64,000 bases of DNA from Saccharothrix australiensis (GCF_003634935.1 NZ_RBXO01000001.1:7651501-7715500); one strand, 5' to 3'. Positions 1-9,970 are shown, counted from the stretch's first letter. Translations and numbers: made by a program. Notes: generated by a model not told the origin, from the letters alone.

Positions 1-157
1 GGACAGTCGTTCCGTGCATGTTCCGTGAGCGGTGGCAGAGGGCCGCAGCAAGTGACAGTCACTCACCTACAGCACTCACGCTCGTCTGGAGCGTTTGCGT
101 TGGTCAGCATGCCTATTGCACGCCAGACCGGCGGAGACCTCGGGATCTCGGAACAGG
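1..157. other. Flank resembling the right end of a second integrated element
   Basis: No gene is visible. Positions 9-73 match 4184-4248 with about eight mismatches, and 91-111 match 4265-4285 with one mismatch. That right-hand sequence lies between the integrase remnant and the right repeat of the element in this window. The same arrangement in front of the left repeat suggests this is the terminal part of another related element whose body lies left of the window. Both copies contain the palindrome AGTGACAGTCACT (51-63 and 4226-4238). Confidence 0.6.
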
Positions 158-185
158 CCGTTTCAGTCCCGCAGTTCCATCGTGC
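158..185. repeat. Left attachment core (attL)
   Basis: This 28-bp sequence is repeated exactly at 4329-4356. Here it has no intact ddaH reading frame beside it, so this is the displaced copy. Because the bases on its left resemble an element end, it may serve as attR of a neighbouring element as well as attL of this one. Confidence 0.7.
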
Positions 186-259
186 GGAGCTTGATCCCTA
201 CTGTTGTCAGGCGATCTGCCAGCGTGGAAGCGAGTCATTCGCGCTGTATCTCCCTTGGT

Positions 260-277
260 GTTCCACGTCTGTTCCAC
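260..277. repeat. Paired GTTCCAC repeats, candidate integrase arm sites
   Basis: GTTCCAC occurs at 260-266 and 271-277, an 11-bp period. On the other side of the element GTTCC(G/A)TG is paired with the same period (4184-4202, and 9-27 in the flank copy). Short direct repeats on one face of the helix on both sides of an attachment core are what arm-type integrase or excisionase sites look like. No binding data exist here, so the role is inferred. Confidence 0.35.
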
Positions 278-336
278 AAGCCGTGAACCACTAGGCACTG
301 GTGCCGCGTTGTGCTTCCGCGTCGACGGCGGAGCGG

Positions 337-555
337 TCAGCCGGCGATGGGGAGGTTGCGTGCGGCGGCCTTGTGCTGCGCGCGCAGCGCCTTGAGCGTG
401 GCGTGATAGGGGTTGTGGGCGTTGTGCTCCAGGTTGAGCGGGAGCACTTCGCCGGTGATGAGGGCGTGCTCCAGCTTCCAGGGCTCGTCCTCGGCGAGGA
501 AGGCCACGCGGGCGTGGGCGCCCATCCAGTCGCTGAGCTTCGCCTCCCCGGCCGG
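337..555 (-). pseudogene. 3' fragment of a GIY-YIG nuclease-like gene
   Basis: About 70 codons remain. The peptide contains LSDWMGAHARVAF, PWKLEHALITGEVLPLNLEHN and HATLKALRAQHKAAARNLP. This pattern of tryptophan and PLNL motifs recalls the C-terminus of actinobacterial GIY-YIG nuclease family proteins; the match is from memory. The frame loses protein-like character near 555, where a fragment on the opposite strand begins, so the 5' part was removed by a junction. It is probably non-functional. The family assignment is tentative. Confidence 0.45.
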
Positions 556-557
556 AG

Positions 558-710
558 GGTGCCCACACCCTCCACACCGACAAGCCGCACAGCGCCCGAC
601 GCCACTTCCACGAAGACGGCGCCGACGTCCGCATCCTCTGGCTCTCCGAACCGCCATCCGACCCCACCACCAGCGCATCCCAGGCAGACGGCGGAGCGCA
701 CGTGCGATGA
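558..710 (+). pseudogene. 3' fragment of an unidentified gene coupled to the phosphotransferase
   Basis: This is an open frame with natural-looking composition (about 50 codons, including LHTDKPHSARRHFHEDGADV and RILWLSEPPSD). It ends in TGA at 708-710 and overlaps the next gene's start as ATGA. Such overlap usually joins two genes of one operon, so this was probably the 3' end of a real gene that once preceded the phosphotransferase. Its 5' part was lost at a junction near 556. I do not recognise the family. Confidence 0.4.
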
Positions 711-1633
711 TCGGCCGCAATGACGCGAACGAGAGGGCCAACGACTTGACCTCCCGGTTCGATGAGCAGACGGCTCGGGACGCACTTGGCCAAGCCTGTA
801 CGGCTGCGGACGTGGAGTGCGTCAACCCGCGACTCCTCCGCCTAGGCGAGAACGCCATCTTCCGGCTCAACGGCCTGGTGGTCCGCGTAGCGCGCGGCCC
901 GGCGCACTGGGACGACGCGGTCAAGGAGGTCAACGTGGCCCGCTGGCTCAGCCAGGCGGACTTTCCCGGCGCCCGTCTCGCCGACCTGCCGCAACCTCTC
1001 CTGATCCGGGATACGTACCCGGTGACGTTCTGGAACTTCATCGACGGACCCAACGGCGGTCCAAGCGACATCGACACCTTGGCGGCGCTGCTCAACCGCT
1101 TGCACAAGCTTCCCCGCCCCAAGACGTTCGAGCTGCCCGAACAGGAACTGCTGTCAAAGATCGAACCGCGAATCGACACGGCCCCGATCGAGCCGGACGA
1201 CAAGCGCTTCCTGCTCCAGCTCTGCGACCGGCTGAAGGGCGAGATCGCCGAACTCGACTACGAGTTGCCTGCCGGACCAGTGCACGGGGACGCGCACGTC
1301 CAGAACCTGATGTTCACGGGCCACACCCCAACGATGATCGACTTCGAGGCGGTCTCCTGGGGACAGCCCGAGTGGGACCTGGGCCTCACCGCGACGGAGT
1401 ACGAAACAGCAGGCTGGTGGACCGCCGACCAGTACCAAGAGTTCACCGACTCCTACGGCTACGACGTCACCCAGTGGGACGGCTTCCCCGTGGTGCAGGC
1501 GACCCACGAACTCAAGATGACGACGTGGATCATGCAGAACGTCGAAACCTCCGACCGGATCGCCCAGGAGTACGCGACCCGCATCGCGACGCTTCGACGG
1601 CGGGAGAACATCGGCAGGTGGAGCGCCTTCTAG
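707..1633 (+). CDS. Aminoglycoside phosphotransferase/choline kinase-fold protein
   Basis: This 308-residue kinase-like protein has the APH catalytic loop HGDAHVQN at residues 193-200 and the metal-binding IDFE at 211-214. The N-lobe has LVVRVARG near residue 57, where the nucleotide-binding strand and lysine/arginine are expected. Proteins of this fold phosphorylate aminoglycosides, choline, homoserine or other small alcohols; the substrate cannot be told here. The ATG at 707 was chosen because it overlaps the stop of the upstream fragment and all family motifs lie after it. It is the only complete cargo gene of the element. It ends one base before a convergent TPR fragment. A resistance role is possible but not shown. 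Confidence 0.8.
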   Translation: MIGRNDANERANDLTSRFDEQTARDALGQACTAADVECVNPRLLRLGENAIFRLNGLVVRVARGPAHWDDAVKEVNVARWLSQADFPGARLADLPQPLLIRDTYPVTFWNFIDGPNGGPSDIDTLAALLNRLHKLPRPKTFELPEQELLSKIEPRIDTAPIEPDDKRFLLQLCDRLKGEIAELDYELPAGPVHGDAHVQNLMFTGHTPTMIDFEAVSWGQPEWDLGLTATEYETAGWWTADQYQEFTDSYGYDVTQWDGFPVVQATHELKMTTWIMQNVETSDRIAQEYATRIATLRRRENIGRWSAF

Positions 1634-1634
1634 G

Positions 1635-2340
1635 TCACGCCACCCGCGAGAGGACGACGGCCGTCCCCAACGTAATCGACGGGTAGTGCTGAAGGATGCG
1701 CTCGGCCAGCTGCCCCAGCAGCGGGTGTCCGCCATGCGACTCCGTCAGTGCGCTGTAGAAGTCGGTCAGGTACCGGACGTACCGGCTGGACTGGAGCGGC
1801 CCGGCCATGTCGACCGCGTCCATCGCCAGCGCGGCGGCCTCGTCCAAGTCGCCGTTGGTCAGCGCCCCTGCCGCGCTGACCATGCCGATGAACGCCCTGG
1901 TCCTCAACGGCGTCTCCCCCGACGCCACCGCCAGTTCCGCGAACCGCCGGGCCTCGGCGGGACGTCCCAGGTCACGGAATCCGTGTGCTGCTTCGCCCGC
2001 CAGCTCGGCGGCGTCGAAGTAGCGGACCCACTCGGGCTCGCCGTTGGGGTCGTGGGCCTCGAAGGCTCGTTCCGCCCTGGTCAAGACCTGCGCGAACATC
2101 TTGTGGTCCCCGCTGCTCGCAAGCGCTCGCGCCTCCATCACGAGGAACATTGCCTGCACCGCCGGAGTTGCGACTCCCTGACCTGCCGACTGGGCGGCAC
2201 GGGCGAGTTGGACCGCATCGGCGTGGCGCCCCAGGTAGTTCGCCTGGTGGCTGAGGTTGGCCAGCAGGCGCCCACCGATGATCGAGTCTCCCGCCTCGCG
2301 GGCCAACCGAAGCCCTTGCAGGAAGTACCGCTGAGCGGCG
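1635..2340 (-). pseudogene. 3' fragment of a TPR-type transcriptional regulator
   Basis: About 235 codons encode alanine-rich helical pairs typical of tetratricopeptide repeats (for example ARFAELAVASGE-type helices and WVRYFDAAELAGEAAHGFRD). It resembles the C-terminal two thirds of actinobacterial XRE-TPR regulators, which normally carry a helix-turn-helix in the first 70 residues. That N-terminal part is missing. Beyond about 2340 the frame is only the antisense of a Rep-like fragment, so the gene is cut at a recombination junction. It converges on the phosphotransferase gene with one base between stops. Confidence 0.65.
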
Positions 2341-2552
2341 CCTACCGCGCCGCCGAAGTCCTCGAACGCCTCGGCCCCGAACCCGAAACCGTCGTGGTCG
2401 TCAACGACTGGACCTATACGGGCTCCGGCCACGCCAACGACGCCGAACGCGAACCGGCAACGGCACTCGCCGACCGCCTCCGCTCACGACGCCAACGCGA
2501 GTACGCACGAGAGGGGGACACCCATGAACCTGCCACCGCTACCCGACCCTGA
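2338..2552 (+). pseudogene. 3' fragment of a RepSA-like replication initiator
   Basis: The last 70 codons of a plus-strand gene remain: AYRAAEVLERLGPEPETVV, then VVNDWTYTGSGH and a charged tail. The aromatic-Y-x-G-S-G-H/Y pattern near the C-terminus and the position directly before xis and int fit a RepSA-type initiator of an actinomycete integrative element. Everything upstream has been replaced by the TPR fragment. It overlaps the excisionase start by 29 bases, as in intact elements. The assignment rests on gene order and a short motif. Confidence 0.45.
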
Positions 2553-2733
2553 CGCCCTGCTGATCGTGGGCGAGTTCTGCGCCAGGCTCCAGATACCCAA
2601 AGACACCTTCTACAAGTGGCGGCAGATCCCCGGTGCCACCTCGGTCGCGCACAAGCTCCCGAACGGTTCGCTCCGCATCTCCGGCGCCGACTTCAACGAC
2701 TGGCTGACCGGCCTGAGGAGTGAGGCCGCGTGA
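2524..2733 (+). CDS. Excisionase-like helix-turn-helix protein
   Basis: This 69-residue basic-helix protein has a MerR/HTH_17 type fold: LLIVGEFCARLQIPKDTFYK for the first two helices, then KWRQIP and a basic wing with SLRISGADFNDWL. This is the usual form of Xis proteins of actinomycete integrative elements, which bend attachment-site DNA and direct the integrase toward excision. The ATG at 2524 follows a purine-rich GAGAGGGGGAC that serves as ribosome binding site. It sits between the Rep fragment and the integrase start (GTG 2730, GTGA overlap). It looks intact, unlike its partner integrase. Confidence 0.75.
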   Translation: MNLPPLPDPDALLIVGEFCARLQIPKDTFYKWRQIPGATSVAHKLPNGSLRISGADFNDWLTGLRSEAA

Positions 2734-4115
2734 ACCTCACCTACAAGGTCAACATCTGGAGCTGAAGACCCTCAAGCCGGACAAGAACGGCCGGAAACGC
2801 CCTCGGCCTTACGGCGTCCGATGGATCACCGCAGGTCAGGAACACTCCGAGTGGTACCGGACCAAGACTTTGGCCGATCGGCGGCGTAACAAGCTGATCA
2901 GTGCCATGGAGGCGGGCGAGCCATTCGACATCATCAGCGGCCTGCCGAAGTCGGAAGCAGAGAAGCGGTCGGCACGGTCGTTGTTGCGGCTGGCTCAGGA
3001 GTTCATCAGCCACGAGTGGGGGGCGGCGCCCAACACCAGGAAGCGGAACGTGGACACGTTGGCGGTTCCGGTGGCGGCGTTCGTCACGGCGGTCAAGAGT
3101 GCGCCGGACGCCCGGGTTCTGCGGCGGACTTTGACCACTCACCTACTTGTCCCACCGGACGCACGGACCGGCCGATGACGCCTGAAGAGGACGCCGCAGC
3201 GCGTTGGATCGAAGCGGCATCTCGACCCGTCCGGGAGTTGGACAAGATCGAGATGGGCTCGCTGCTCCGGTCGCTCGGACGGAACCTCGACGGCGAGCCG
3301 GCTGCCGACTGCCGACTGGACGGACTCGGCGAGGAACGCTCCACAACCTGATGAACTTCGCCGTCGACGCCAAAGAGTTGACGTTCGACCCGGTGACCAG
3401 GAACCGGGCGAGTCTCCAGCGCGGCGACGCCGAACTGGACCCTCGGGTGGTGCTCAATCCGGCGCAGGCGCGCAGTTGCCTCGCTGCGGTGACGTACGCG
3501 GGCCGCAAGCCGGGCATGTTCGACTACCTCCACGGCTTCTTCGCGACGATGTACTACGCCGCGCTGCGGCCCTGCGAGGTCAACCGGCTGCGTGAAGAGG
3601 ACTGCAAGCTGCCGGAGTCCGGCTGGGGTGAACTGCTGCTGGAGAAGTCGGCGTCACGGGCACCCAGTCGCTTTGTCGATTCGGGCGAGAAGTGGGAGGA
3701 ACGCAATCTCAAGCGGCGGGCACAGGGCGCCGCGCGGCCGGTACCGATCCCTCCCCAACTCGTCGCCGTCCTCCGCCGGCACCTCGACACGTTCGGGACC
3801 ACCGATGACGGGCGGCTGTTTCGAGGGCTGAAGACGGGCGCGCCGGTCGGTGCCTCGGTGTACTGCGATGTGTGGCGCAAGGCCCGGCTGATCGGACTGA
3901 GCCCCCAGCAAGCCCGGTCGCCACTGGGAGCCGATCCGTATGACCTTCGTCACGCGACCGTCTCGACCTGGCTCACGGCCGGGGTCTCCCCTGCGGAGGT
4001 CGCCGAACGGGCCGAGCACACCGTCGAAGTGTTGCTCAAGGTCTACGCGAAGGTCCTGGACGGGCAGCGGGAGGTGTCGAACCGCCGGATTGACGAGCTG
4101 TTGAGCGATGGCTGA
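2730..4115 (+). pseudogene. Tyrosine site-specific integrase, frameshifted
   Basis: The reading starts at GTG 2730 (VNLTYKVNIW) but must change frame near 2760, again near 3160-3175 and again near 3300-3335 to follow one continuous integrase. Segments are VRWITAGQEHSEWYRTKTLA in the SAM-like N-terminal domain, then RWIEAASRPVRELDKIEMG, then the catalytic domain from RRGTLHNLMNFAVDAKEL onward. The catalytic part still has the first arginine box (YAALRPCEVNRLREED), the D-L-R-H box (DPYDLRHATVSTWL) and the tyrosine (VEVLLKVYAKVL). With three frame changes no full-length enzyme is made, so the element is probably fixed unless another integrase acts on it. Confidence 0.8.
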
Positions 4116-4147
4116 GCGGCACGTTCAGGCAGGTAGAGCCGACGACC

Positions 4148-4178
4148 AGGCCCCCGGTGATGATCTCGCTGGGGGCCT
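4148..4178 (+). terminator. Hairpin after the integrase remnant
   Basis: AGGCCCCC (4148-4155) pairs with GGGGGCCT (4171-4178) across a 15-base loop, 32 bases after the integrase stop. There is no long T run, which is usual in this kind of genome. It may also be part of the attachment region. Confidence 0.5.
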
Positions 4179-4183
4179 TCGTT

Positions 4184-4248
4184 GTTCCGTGCATGTTCCA
4201 TGAGCGGTGGCAGACGACCGCAGTAAGTGACAGTCACTGGCCTATAGC
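4184..4248. repeat. Right attachment arm region (copy of 9-73)
   Basis: The block repeats positions 9-73 with about eight differences. It contains the paired GTTCC repeats and the palindrome AGTGACAGTCACT (4226-4238). It lies between the integrase remnant and the right core, where arm-type binding sites are expected. Confidence 0.5.
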
Positions 4249-4328
4249 CAAACGGGCATGATTGGCGTTTGCGCTGGTCAGCATGGCTCTACCGCGTTGA
4301 CCAGCGCGGACCGCGAACCGCGAAAGGC

Positions 4329-4356
4329 CCGTTTCAGTCCCGCAGTTCCATCGTGC
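4329..4356. repeat. Right attachment core overlapping the ddaH 3' end
   Basis: This is an exact copy of 158-185. Read on the minus strand it runs from the last base of the second of two cysteine codons, through codons for T-M-E-L-R-D and the TGA stop of ddaH, into six bases after the stop. Integration here therefore rebuilds the same C-terminus and does not damage the gene. Confidence 0.75.
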
Positions 4357-5212
4357 AGCACTTCGGGCCGCCGCCGGACTTCCTCAGTTCCGAGATGTCC
4401 ACGTACACGGGCTCGAAGCCGCGGCGTGCCACCTGCTCGCCCAGGTTGGTCGCCTCCACCGGCAGGATCACGTGCCGCCCGTCCGACACCGCGTTCAGGC
4501 CCAGGCAGGCCGCGTCCTCGGCGTTCGCGATGACCGCGTCGGGGAACAAGCGGCGCAGTGCCTGGCGGCTCCCGGGGGAGAACGCGTCCGGGTAGTAGGC
4601 GATCAGGTCGTCCGCCAGCACGAACAGCGCCACGTCGAGGTGGTAGTAGCGCGGGTCGACCAACTGCAGCGAGATGACCGGCACGCCCAGCACCTCCTGC
4701 GCCTCCGAGTGCGCCAGGGGGTCGGTGCGGAAGCCCGTGCCGGCCAGCAGGTACTTCCCGGTCCACGTGAAGTCGCCCTCGGCCTCGTTGGTGCGTTCCG
4801 GCATCACGACCGTCGAGTAGCCGTTGGCCAGGAACCAGCGCCGGAAGTGGTCGGCTTCCGCCGCCCGCTGCTCGGCGCGGAAGCGGGCGCCGAGGACCCT
4901 GCCCTCGATGACGGTGCCCGAGTTGGCCGAGAAGACCATGTCGGGCAGGCCCGGCACCGGTTCGATGACCTCCACCCGGTGGCCCAGGCGCTCGTAGGTC
5001 TCCTTCAGCTCCGTCCACTGCGCCAGCGCCAGTTCGGTGCTGATCGGTCGCGTCGGGTCCATCCACGGGTTGATCGCGTACTCCACCGTGAAGTGCTCCG
5101 GCGGGCACATCAGGTACCGACGGGTGGTCGGCACGCGCACGGGGACCTCGGGCGTGGTGACGCCCAGCACGATCGGCTCGTCGCCGGGGCCGAGGAGGGA
5201 GACCGATGTCAT
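4334..5212 (-). CDS. ddaH: Dimethylargininase / amidinotransferase-fold hydrolase
   Basis: The product hydrolyses dimethylarginine or a related guanidino compound to citrulline plus an amine, through a covalent thiouronium intermediate. It has 292 residues, the family length. Visible features are DMVFSANSG near residue 91, EGDFTWTGKYLLAGTGFR near 145, the catalytic histidine in RYYHLDVALF (about H191) and the C-terminal GGGPKCCTMELRD, whose cysteine (C285/C286) is the nucleophile. The ATG at 5212 begins MTSVSLLG; longer frames upstream only run antisense through the regulator. It is divergent from an Lrp gene 66 bases away, the same pairing I recall for Rv2323c/Rv2324. Its last codons form the attachment site of the neighbouring element. 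Confidence 0.85.
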   Translation of the reverse strand: MTSVSLLGPGDEPIVLGVTTPEVPVRVPTTRRYLMCPPEHFTVEYAINPWMDPTRPISTELALAQWTELKETYERLGHRVEVIEPVPGLPDMVFSANSGTVIEGRVLGARFRAEQRAAEADHFRRWFLANGYSTVVMPERTNEAEGDFTWTGKYLLAGTGFRTDPLAHSEAQEVLGVPVISLQLVDPRYYHLDVALFVLADDLIAYYPDAFSPGSRQALRRLFPDAVIANAEDAACLGLNAVSDGRHVILPVEATNLGEQVARRGFEPVYVDISELRKSGGGPKCCTMELRD

Positions 5213-5242
5213 GGATCGAAGGGTAAATAGCCCCTCGACCAG

Positions 5243-5266
5243 CGAACAATGCCGCAGTATTGCGTC
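5243..5266. promoter_or_regulatory. Candidate Lrp operator between ddaH and lrp
   Basis: The 66-base divergent intergenic region is AT-rich for this genome and contains CAAT-N8-ATTG (5247-5262) with partly symmetric flanks. An Lrp/AsnC dimer bound here could control both genes. The dyad is visible; the ligand and binding are inferred. Confidence 0.4.
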
Positions 5267-5278
5267 TGATGGTACAGA

Positions 5279-5728
5279 ATGTTGCGTGTGGACTCGATTG
5301 ACCAGCGGATCATTTCGTGCCTGATGGCCAACGCCCGCTCCAGCTACGCGGACATCGGGAAGGAGGTCGGGCTGTCCGCGCCCGCGGTGAAGCGGCGGGT
5401 GGACAAGCTGCTCGACACCGGCGTCCTGCGCGGCTTCACCGCCGTCGTGGACCCGGAGCAGCTCGGCTGGGGCACCGAGGCGTTCGTCGAGGTGCACTGC
5501 CGGGGCAACGTGGCGCCCCACGACATCAAGCAGCGCCTGGAACCCATGCCCGAGGTGCGGGCCGCCTACACCGTGTCCGGGGCGGCCGACGCGATCGTCC
5601 ACCTGCGCGCCGCGAACATCCACCACCTGGAGACGGCGCTGGAGCGGCTGCGGGCCGTCGAGATCATCGACCGGACGGTCTCGACCGTGGTGCTGTCCCG
5701 CCTCCTGGACCGCCCGCCCGCGCCCTAG
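5279..5728 (+). CDS. Lrp/AsnC family transcriptional regulator
   Basis: This 149-residue regulator has an N-terminal AsnC helix-turn-helix ([20 protein letters not shown], then [20 protein letters not shown]) and a C-terminal RAM ligand-binding domain from about residue 63 ([13 protein letters not shown], then [17 protein letters not shown]). Such proteins sense amino acids and form dimers to octamers. Divergent placement with a dimethylargininase suggests control of arginine or methylarginine breakdown, with arginine or ornithine as possible effector; that is inference. ATG 5279 gives the standard family N-terminus. The next gene, an enoyl-CoA hydratase, starts 10 bases after its stop. Confidence 0.85.
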   Translation: MLRVDSIDQRIISCLMANARSSYADIGKEVGLSAPAVKRRVDKLLDTGVLRGFTAVVDPEQLGWGTEAFVEVHCRGNVAPHDIKQRLEPMPEVRAAYTVSGAADAIVHLRAANIHHLETALERLRAVEIIDRTVSTVVLSRLLDRPPAP

Positions 5729-5731
5729 AGT
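5726..5731 (+). promoter_or_regulatory. Possible -10 box for the enoyl-CoA hydratase gene
   Basis: TAGAGT overlaps the lrp stop codon and ends seven bases before the ATG of the next gene. An identical hexamer sits at the same distance before the RarD gene (12542-12547). This spacing suggests a leaderless transcript. No convincing -35 is seen. Confidence 0.35.
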
Positions 5732-5738
5732 CGCGGCC

Positions 5739-6500
5739 ATGTCCCAGGTGCTGTTGGAACGTTCCGGCCGGGTCGGCGTCATCACCGTGCACGACCCGGA
5801 CCGGCGCAACGCGTTGACGCTCGACCTGTCCGACCGGCTCGCCGCGGCGGTCCGGGCCTGCGAGCAGGACGCCGACGTGCACGCCGTGGTGGTCACCGGC
5901 GCGCCGCCCGCGTTCTGCGCGGGCGCGGACCTCACCGTGCTGGGCGAGGCGCGCGAGGAGGGGCTGCGGCGCATCTACGGCGGCTTCCTGGCGGTGGCGG
6001 ACTGCGCGCTGCCGACGATCGCGGCCGTGGGCGGCGCGGCGGTGGGCGCCGGGCTGAACCTCGCGCTGGCGTGCGACGTGCGGCTGGCCGGGCCGAAGGC
6101 CCGGTTCGACGCCCGCTTCCTCCAGCTCGGCATCCACCCCGGCGGCGGGATGACGTGGCTGCTGCAACGGCTCGTCGGCCCGCAGACCGCGACCGCGATG
6201 ACCCTGTTCGGCCGCGTCCTGGACGCCGACGCGGCCGTCCGGCACGGCCTGGCGTGGGACCGGGTCGACGGCGGCCACGACGAGCTGGTGGCCGCGGCCG
6301 TCGAGTTCGCGCGGGCCGCCGCGGACGCGCCGCGCGAGCTGGTCCGCAGCGTCAAGGCGACCATGCGGGCGACCGCCGCGCTGGACGCGCACGCGGACGC
6401 CGTGGACGCCGAGATCGGGCCCCAGCTCGTCTCCGTCGACACGCCCGAGTTCGCCGCCCGGCTCGCCGCGGTGAAGGCCCGGATCAGCGGCCGGGGCTGA
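5739..6500 (+). CDS. Enoyl-CoA hydratase/isomerase family protein
   Basis: A 253-residue crotonase-fold enzyme. The oxyanion-hole segments are [16 protein letters not shown] near residue 50 and [20 protein letters not shown] near 91. An acidic residue at the usual first catalytic position is not obvious: the loop after the CGADL segment has E-A-R-E-E. The second glutamate region is replaced by [12 protein letters not shown], as in many actinobacterial paralogs, so the substrate and even hydratase activity are uncertain. It follows the Lrp gene by 10 bases and may share its transcript. It probably acts in fatty-acid or side-chain CoA metabolism in the cytoplasm. Confidence 0.8.
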   Translation: MSQVLLERSGRVGVITVHDPDRRNALTLDLSDRLAAAVRACEQDADVHAVVVTGAPPAFCAGADLTVLGEAREEGLRRIYGGFLAVADCALPTIAAVGGAAVGAGLNLALACDVRLAGPKARFDARFLQLGIHPGGGMTWLLQRLVGPQTATAMTLFGRVLDADAAVRHGLAWDRVDGGHDELVAAAVEFARAAADAPRELVRSVKATMRATAALDAHADAVDAEIGPQLVSVDTPEFAARLAAVKARISGRG

Positions 6501-6546
6501 ACCCGCCGCCGACCCTGGACAGACCGCCGGCAGCGGCTGTAACTTC

Positions 6547-6561
6547 CGGTAACGGTTACCG
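6547..6561. promoter_or_regulatory. Perfect palindrome upstream of korA
   Basis: CGGTAAC-G-GTTACCG has perfect 7-bp arms, in the 243-base gap before korA. Another GATTACCG half lies about 25 bases downstream. It looks like an operator for a dimeric regulator, but I do not recognise the family. Confidence 0.45.
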
Positions 6562-6743
6562 CTGGGTACACGCGAACGCGCCGCGATTACCGCCCGGTTG
6601 GCGCTTGTGACACCTGGTGGGACGGTTCGTTCCAGCCAGTGGTACGGCAGAGACCGGCACGTGTGCGGGCACGACTACCCTCGGAGACAGGGGACGGGGC
6701 GATTTGCCTTCAGCGGGCGTGAAGAGAGGGATCGGCGTAGGAC

Positions 6744-8827
<2,084 letters not shown>

Positions 8828-8831
<4 letters not shown>

Positions 8832-9880
8832 CTTCGACCGATCTCGGTCTGCCCGGCCTGGGCGGCCTCGCCGGGGTTCCGACCGCCCTTGAGCCGCAGA
8901 AGGCCAAGGACTACAAGTCCGACCAGGAAGTGCGCTGGTGCCCCGGCTGCGGCGACTACGTCGTGCTCAACGCCGTCCAGTCGTTCCTGCCCACGCTGGG
9001 GCTCAAGCGCGAGAACATCGTGTTCGTCTCGGGGATCGGCTGCTCCTCGCGGTTCCCGTACTACATGAACACCTACGGGATGCACTCCATCCACGGGCGC
9101 GCGCCCGCCATCGCGACCGGGCTCGCCGTCGCGCGGCCGGACCTGTCGGTGTGGGTGGTCACCGGTGACGGCGACGCGCTGTCCATCGGCGGCAACCACC
9201 TCATCCACACGCTGCGCCGCAACGTGAACCTGAAGATCCTGCTGTTCAACAACCGGATCTACGGGCTGACCAAGGGCCAGTACTCGCCCACCTCCGAGGA
9301 GGGCAAGGTCACCAAGTCCACGCCACTCGGGTCGCTGGACCACCCGTTCAACCCGGTGTCGCTGGCGCTGGGCGCGGAGGCGTCGTTCGTCGGCCGCGCG
9401 GTCGACTCGGACCGCGCCGGGCTGACCGAGGTGCTGCGGCAGGCGGCCGAGCACCGCGGGTCGGCGCTGGTGGAGATCTACCAGAACTGCCCGATCTTCA
9501 ACGACGGCGCGTTCGACGTGCTCAAGGACGCCGAGGAGGCGTCGCGGCGGATCATCCACGTCGTCGACGGGCAGCCCATCACGTTCGGCGGCGGCGAGTA
9601 CGCCGTCGTGCGCGACGGGTTCGGGCTGGGCGTCGCCAAGACCGCCGAGGTGCGGCCGGAGGACGTGGTCGTGCACGACGCGTCGGACCTGAACCTGGCG
9701 TTCGCGCTGTCGCGGCTGTCGACGCAGGACCTCCGGCACACCGTCACCGGCGTGTTCCGCAACGTCGCCCGCACCACCTACGACGACGCGGCGCGCGCGC
9801 AGGTGGAGGCAGCCAAGGAGGCCAAGGCACCCGACCTGCGCGCCCTGCTGCGCGGCAAGGACACCTGGACCGTCGCCTGA
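8828..9880 (+). CDS. korB: 2-oxoacid:ferredoxin oxidoreductase, beta subunit
   Basis: The 350-residue beta subunit binds thiamine diphosphate and a 4Fe-4S cluster. The cluster motif begins VRWCPGCGDYVVL near residue 36, and further cysteines lie at IGCSSRFPYY and QNCPIF. The ThDP-Mg motif is VVTGDGDALSIGGNH near residue 113, and NNRIYGLTKGQYSPTS follows, typical of Kor beta chains. The GTG at 8828 overlaps the korA stop, and earlier frames are antisense-like. Together with KorA it decarboxylates 2-oxoglutarate to succinyl-CoA and reduces ferredoxin in the cytoplasm. A strong hairpin terminator follows 34 bases after the stop. Confidence 0.92.
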
Positions 9881-9914
9881 GGCGTCGACCGACGCGGAAG
9901 GCCGCGGCACGCGG

Positions 9915-9946
9915 AAGGGCCCCTGTCCGGTGGGACAGGGGCCCTT
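9915..9946. terminator. Hairpin terminator after korAB
   Basis: AAGGGCCCCTGTCC (9915-9928) and its perfect complement (9933-9946) form a 14-bp stem with loop GGTG. It lies between korB and the convergent membrane-protein gene and is symmetric, so it may stop transcription from both sides. Confidence 0.85.
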
Positions 9947-9970
9947 CGGCGTTCTCTCCGCGCCGCGGGT

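Larger units (their letters stand above)
158..4356. mobile_element. Decayed AICE-like integrated element at the ddaH 3' end
   Basis: Identical 28-bp direct repeats bound the segment (158-185 and 4329-4356). Inside are an intact phosphotransferase-like gene, an excisionase, a frameshifted tyrosine integrase and 3' fragments of at least four other genes. The order rep remnant, xis, int is that of actinomycete integrative and conjugative elements. No conjugation gene (FtsK/Tra type) and no complete replication initiator remain, so it should not move on its own. Base composition looks visibly less GC-rich than the chromosome to the right. The element type is inferred from gene order and small protein features. 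Confidence 0.7.

Noticed and set aside
158-185. The element core as part of a tRNA gene
   Set aside because: No cloverleaf can be drawn around either copy. The right copy is the 3' end of ddaH with matching codons and stop.
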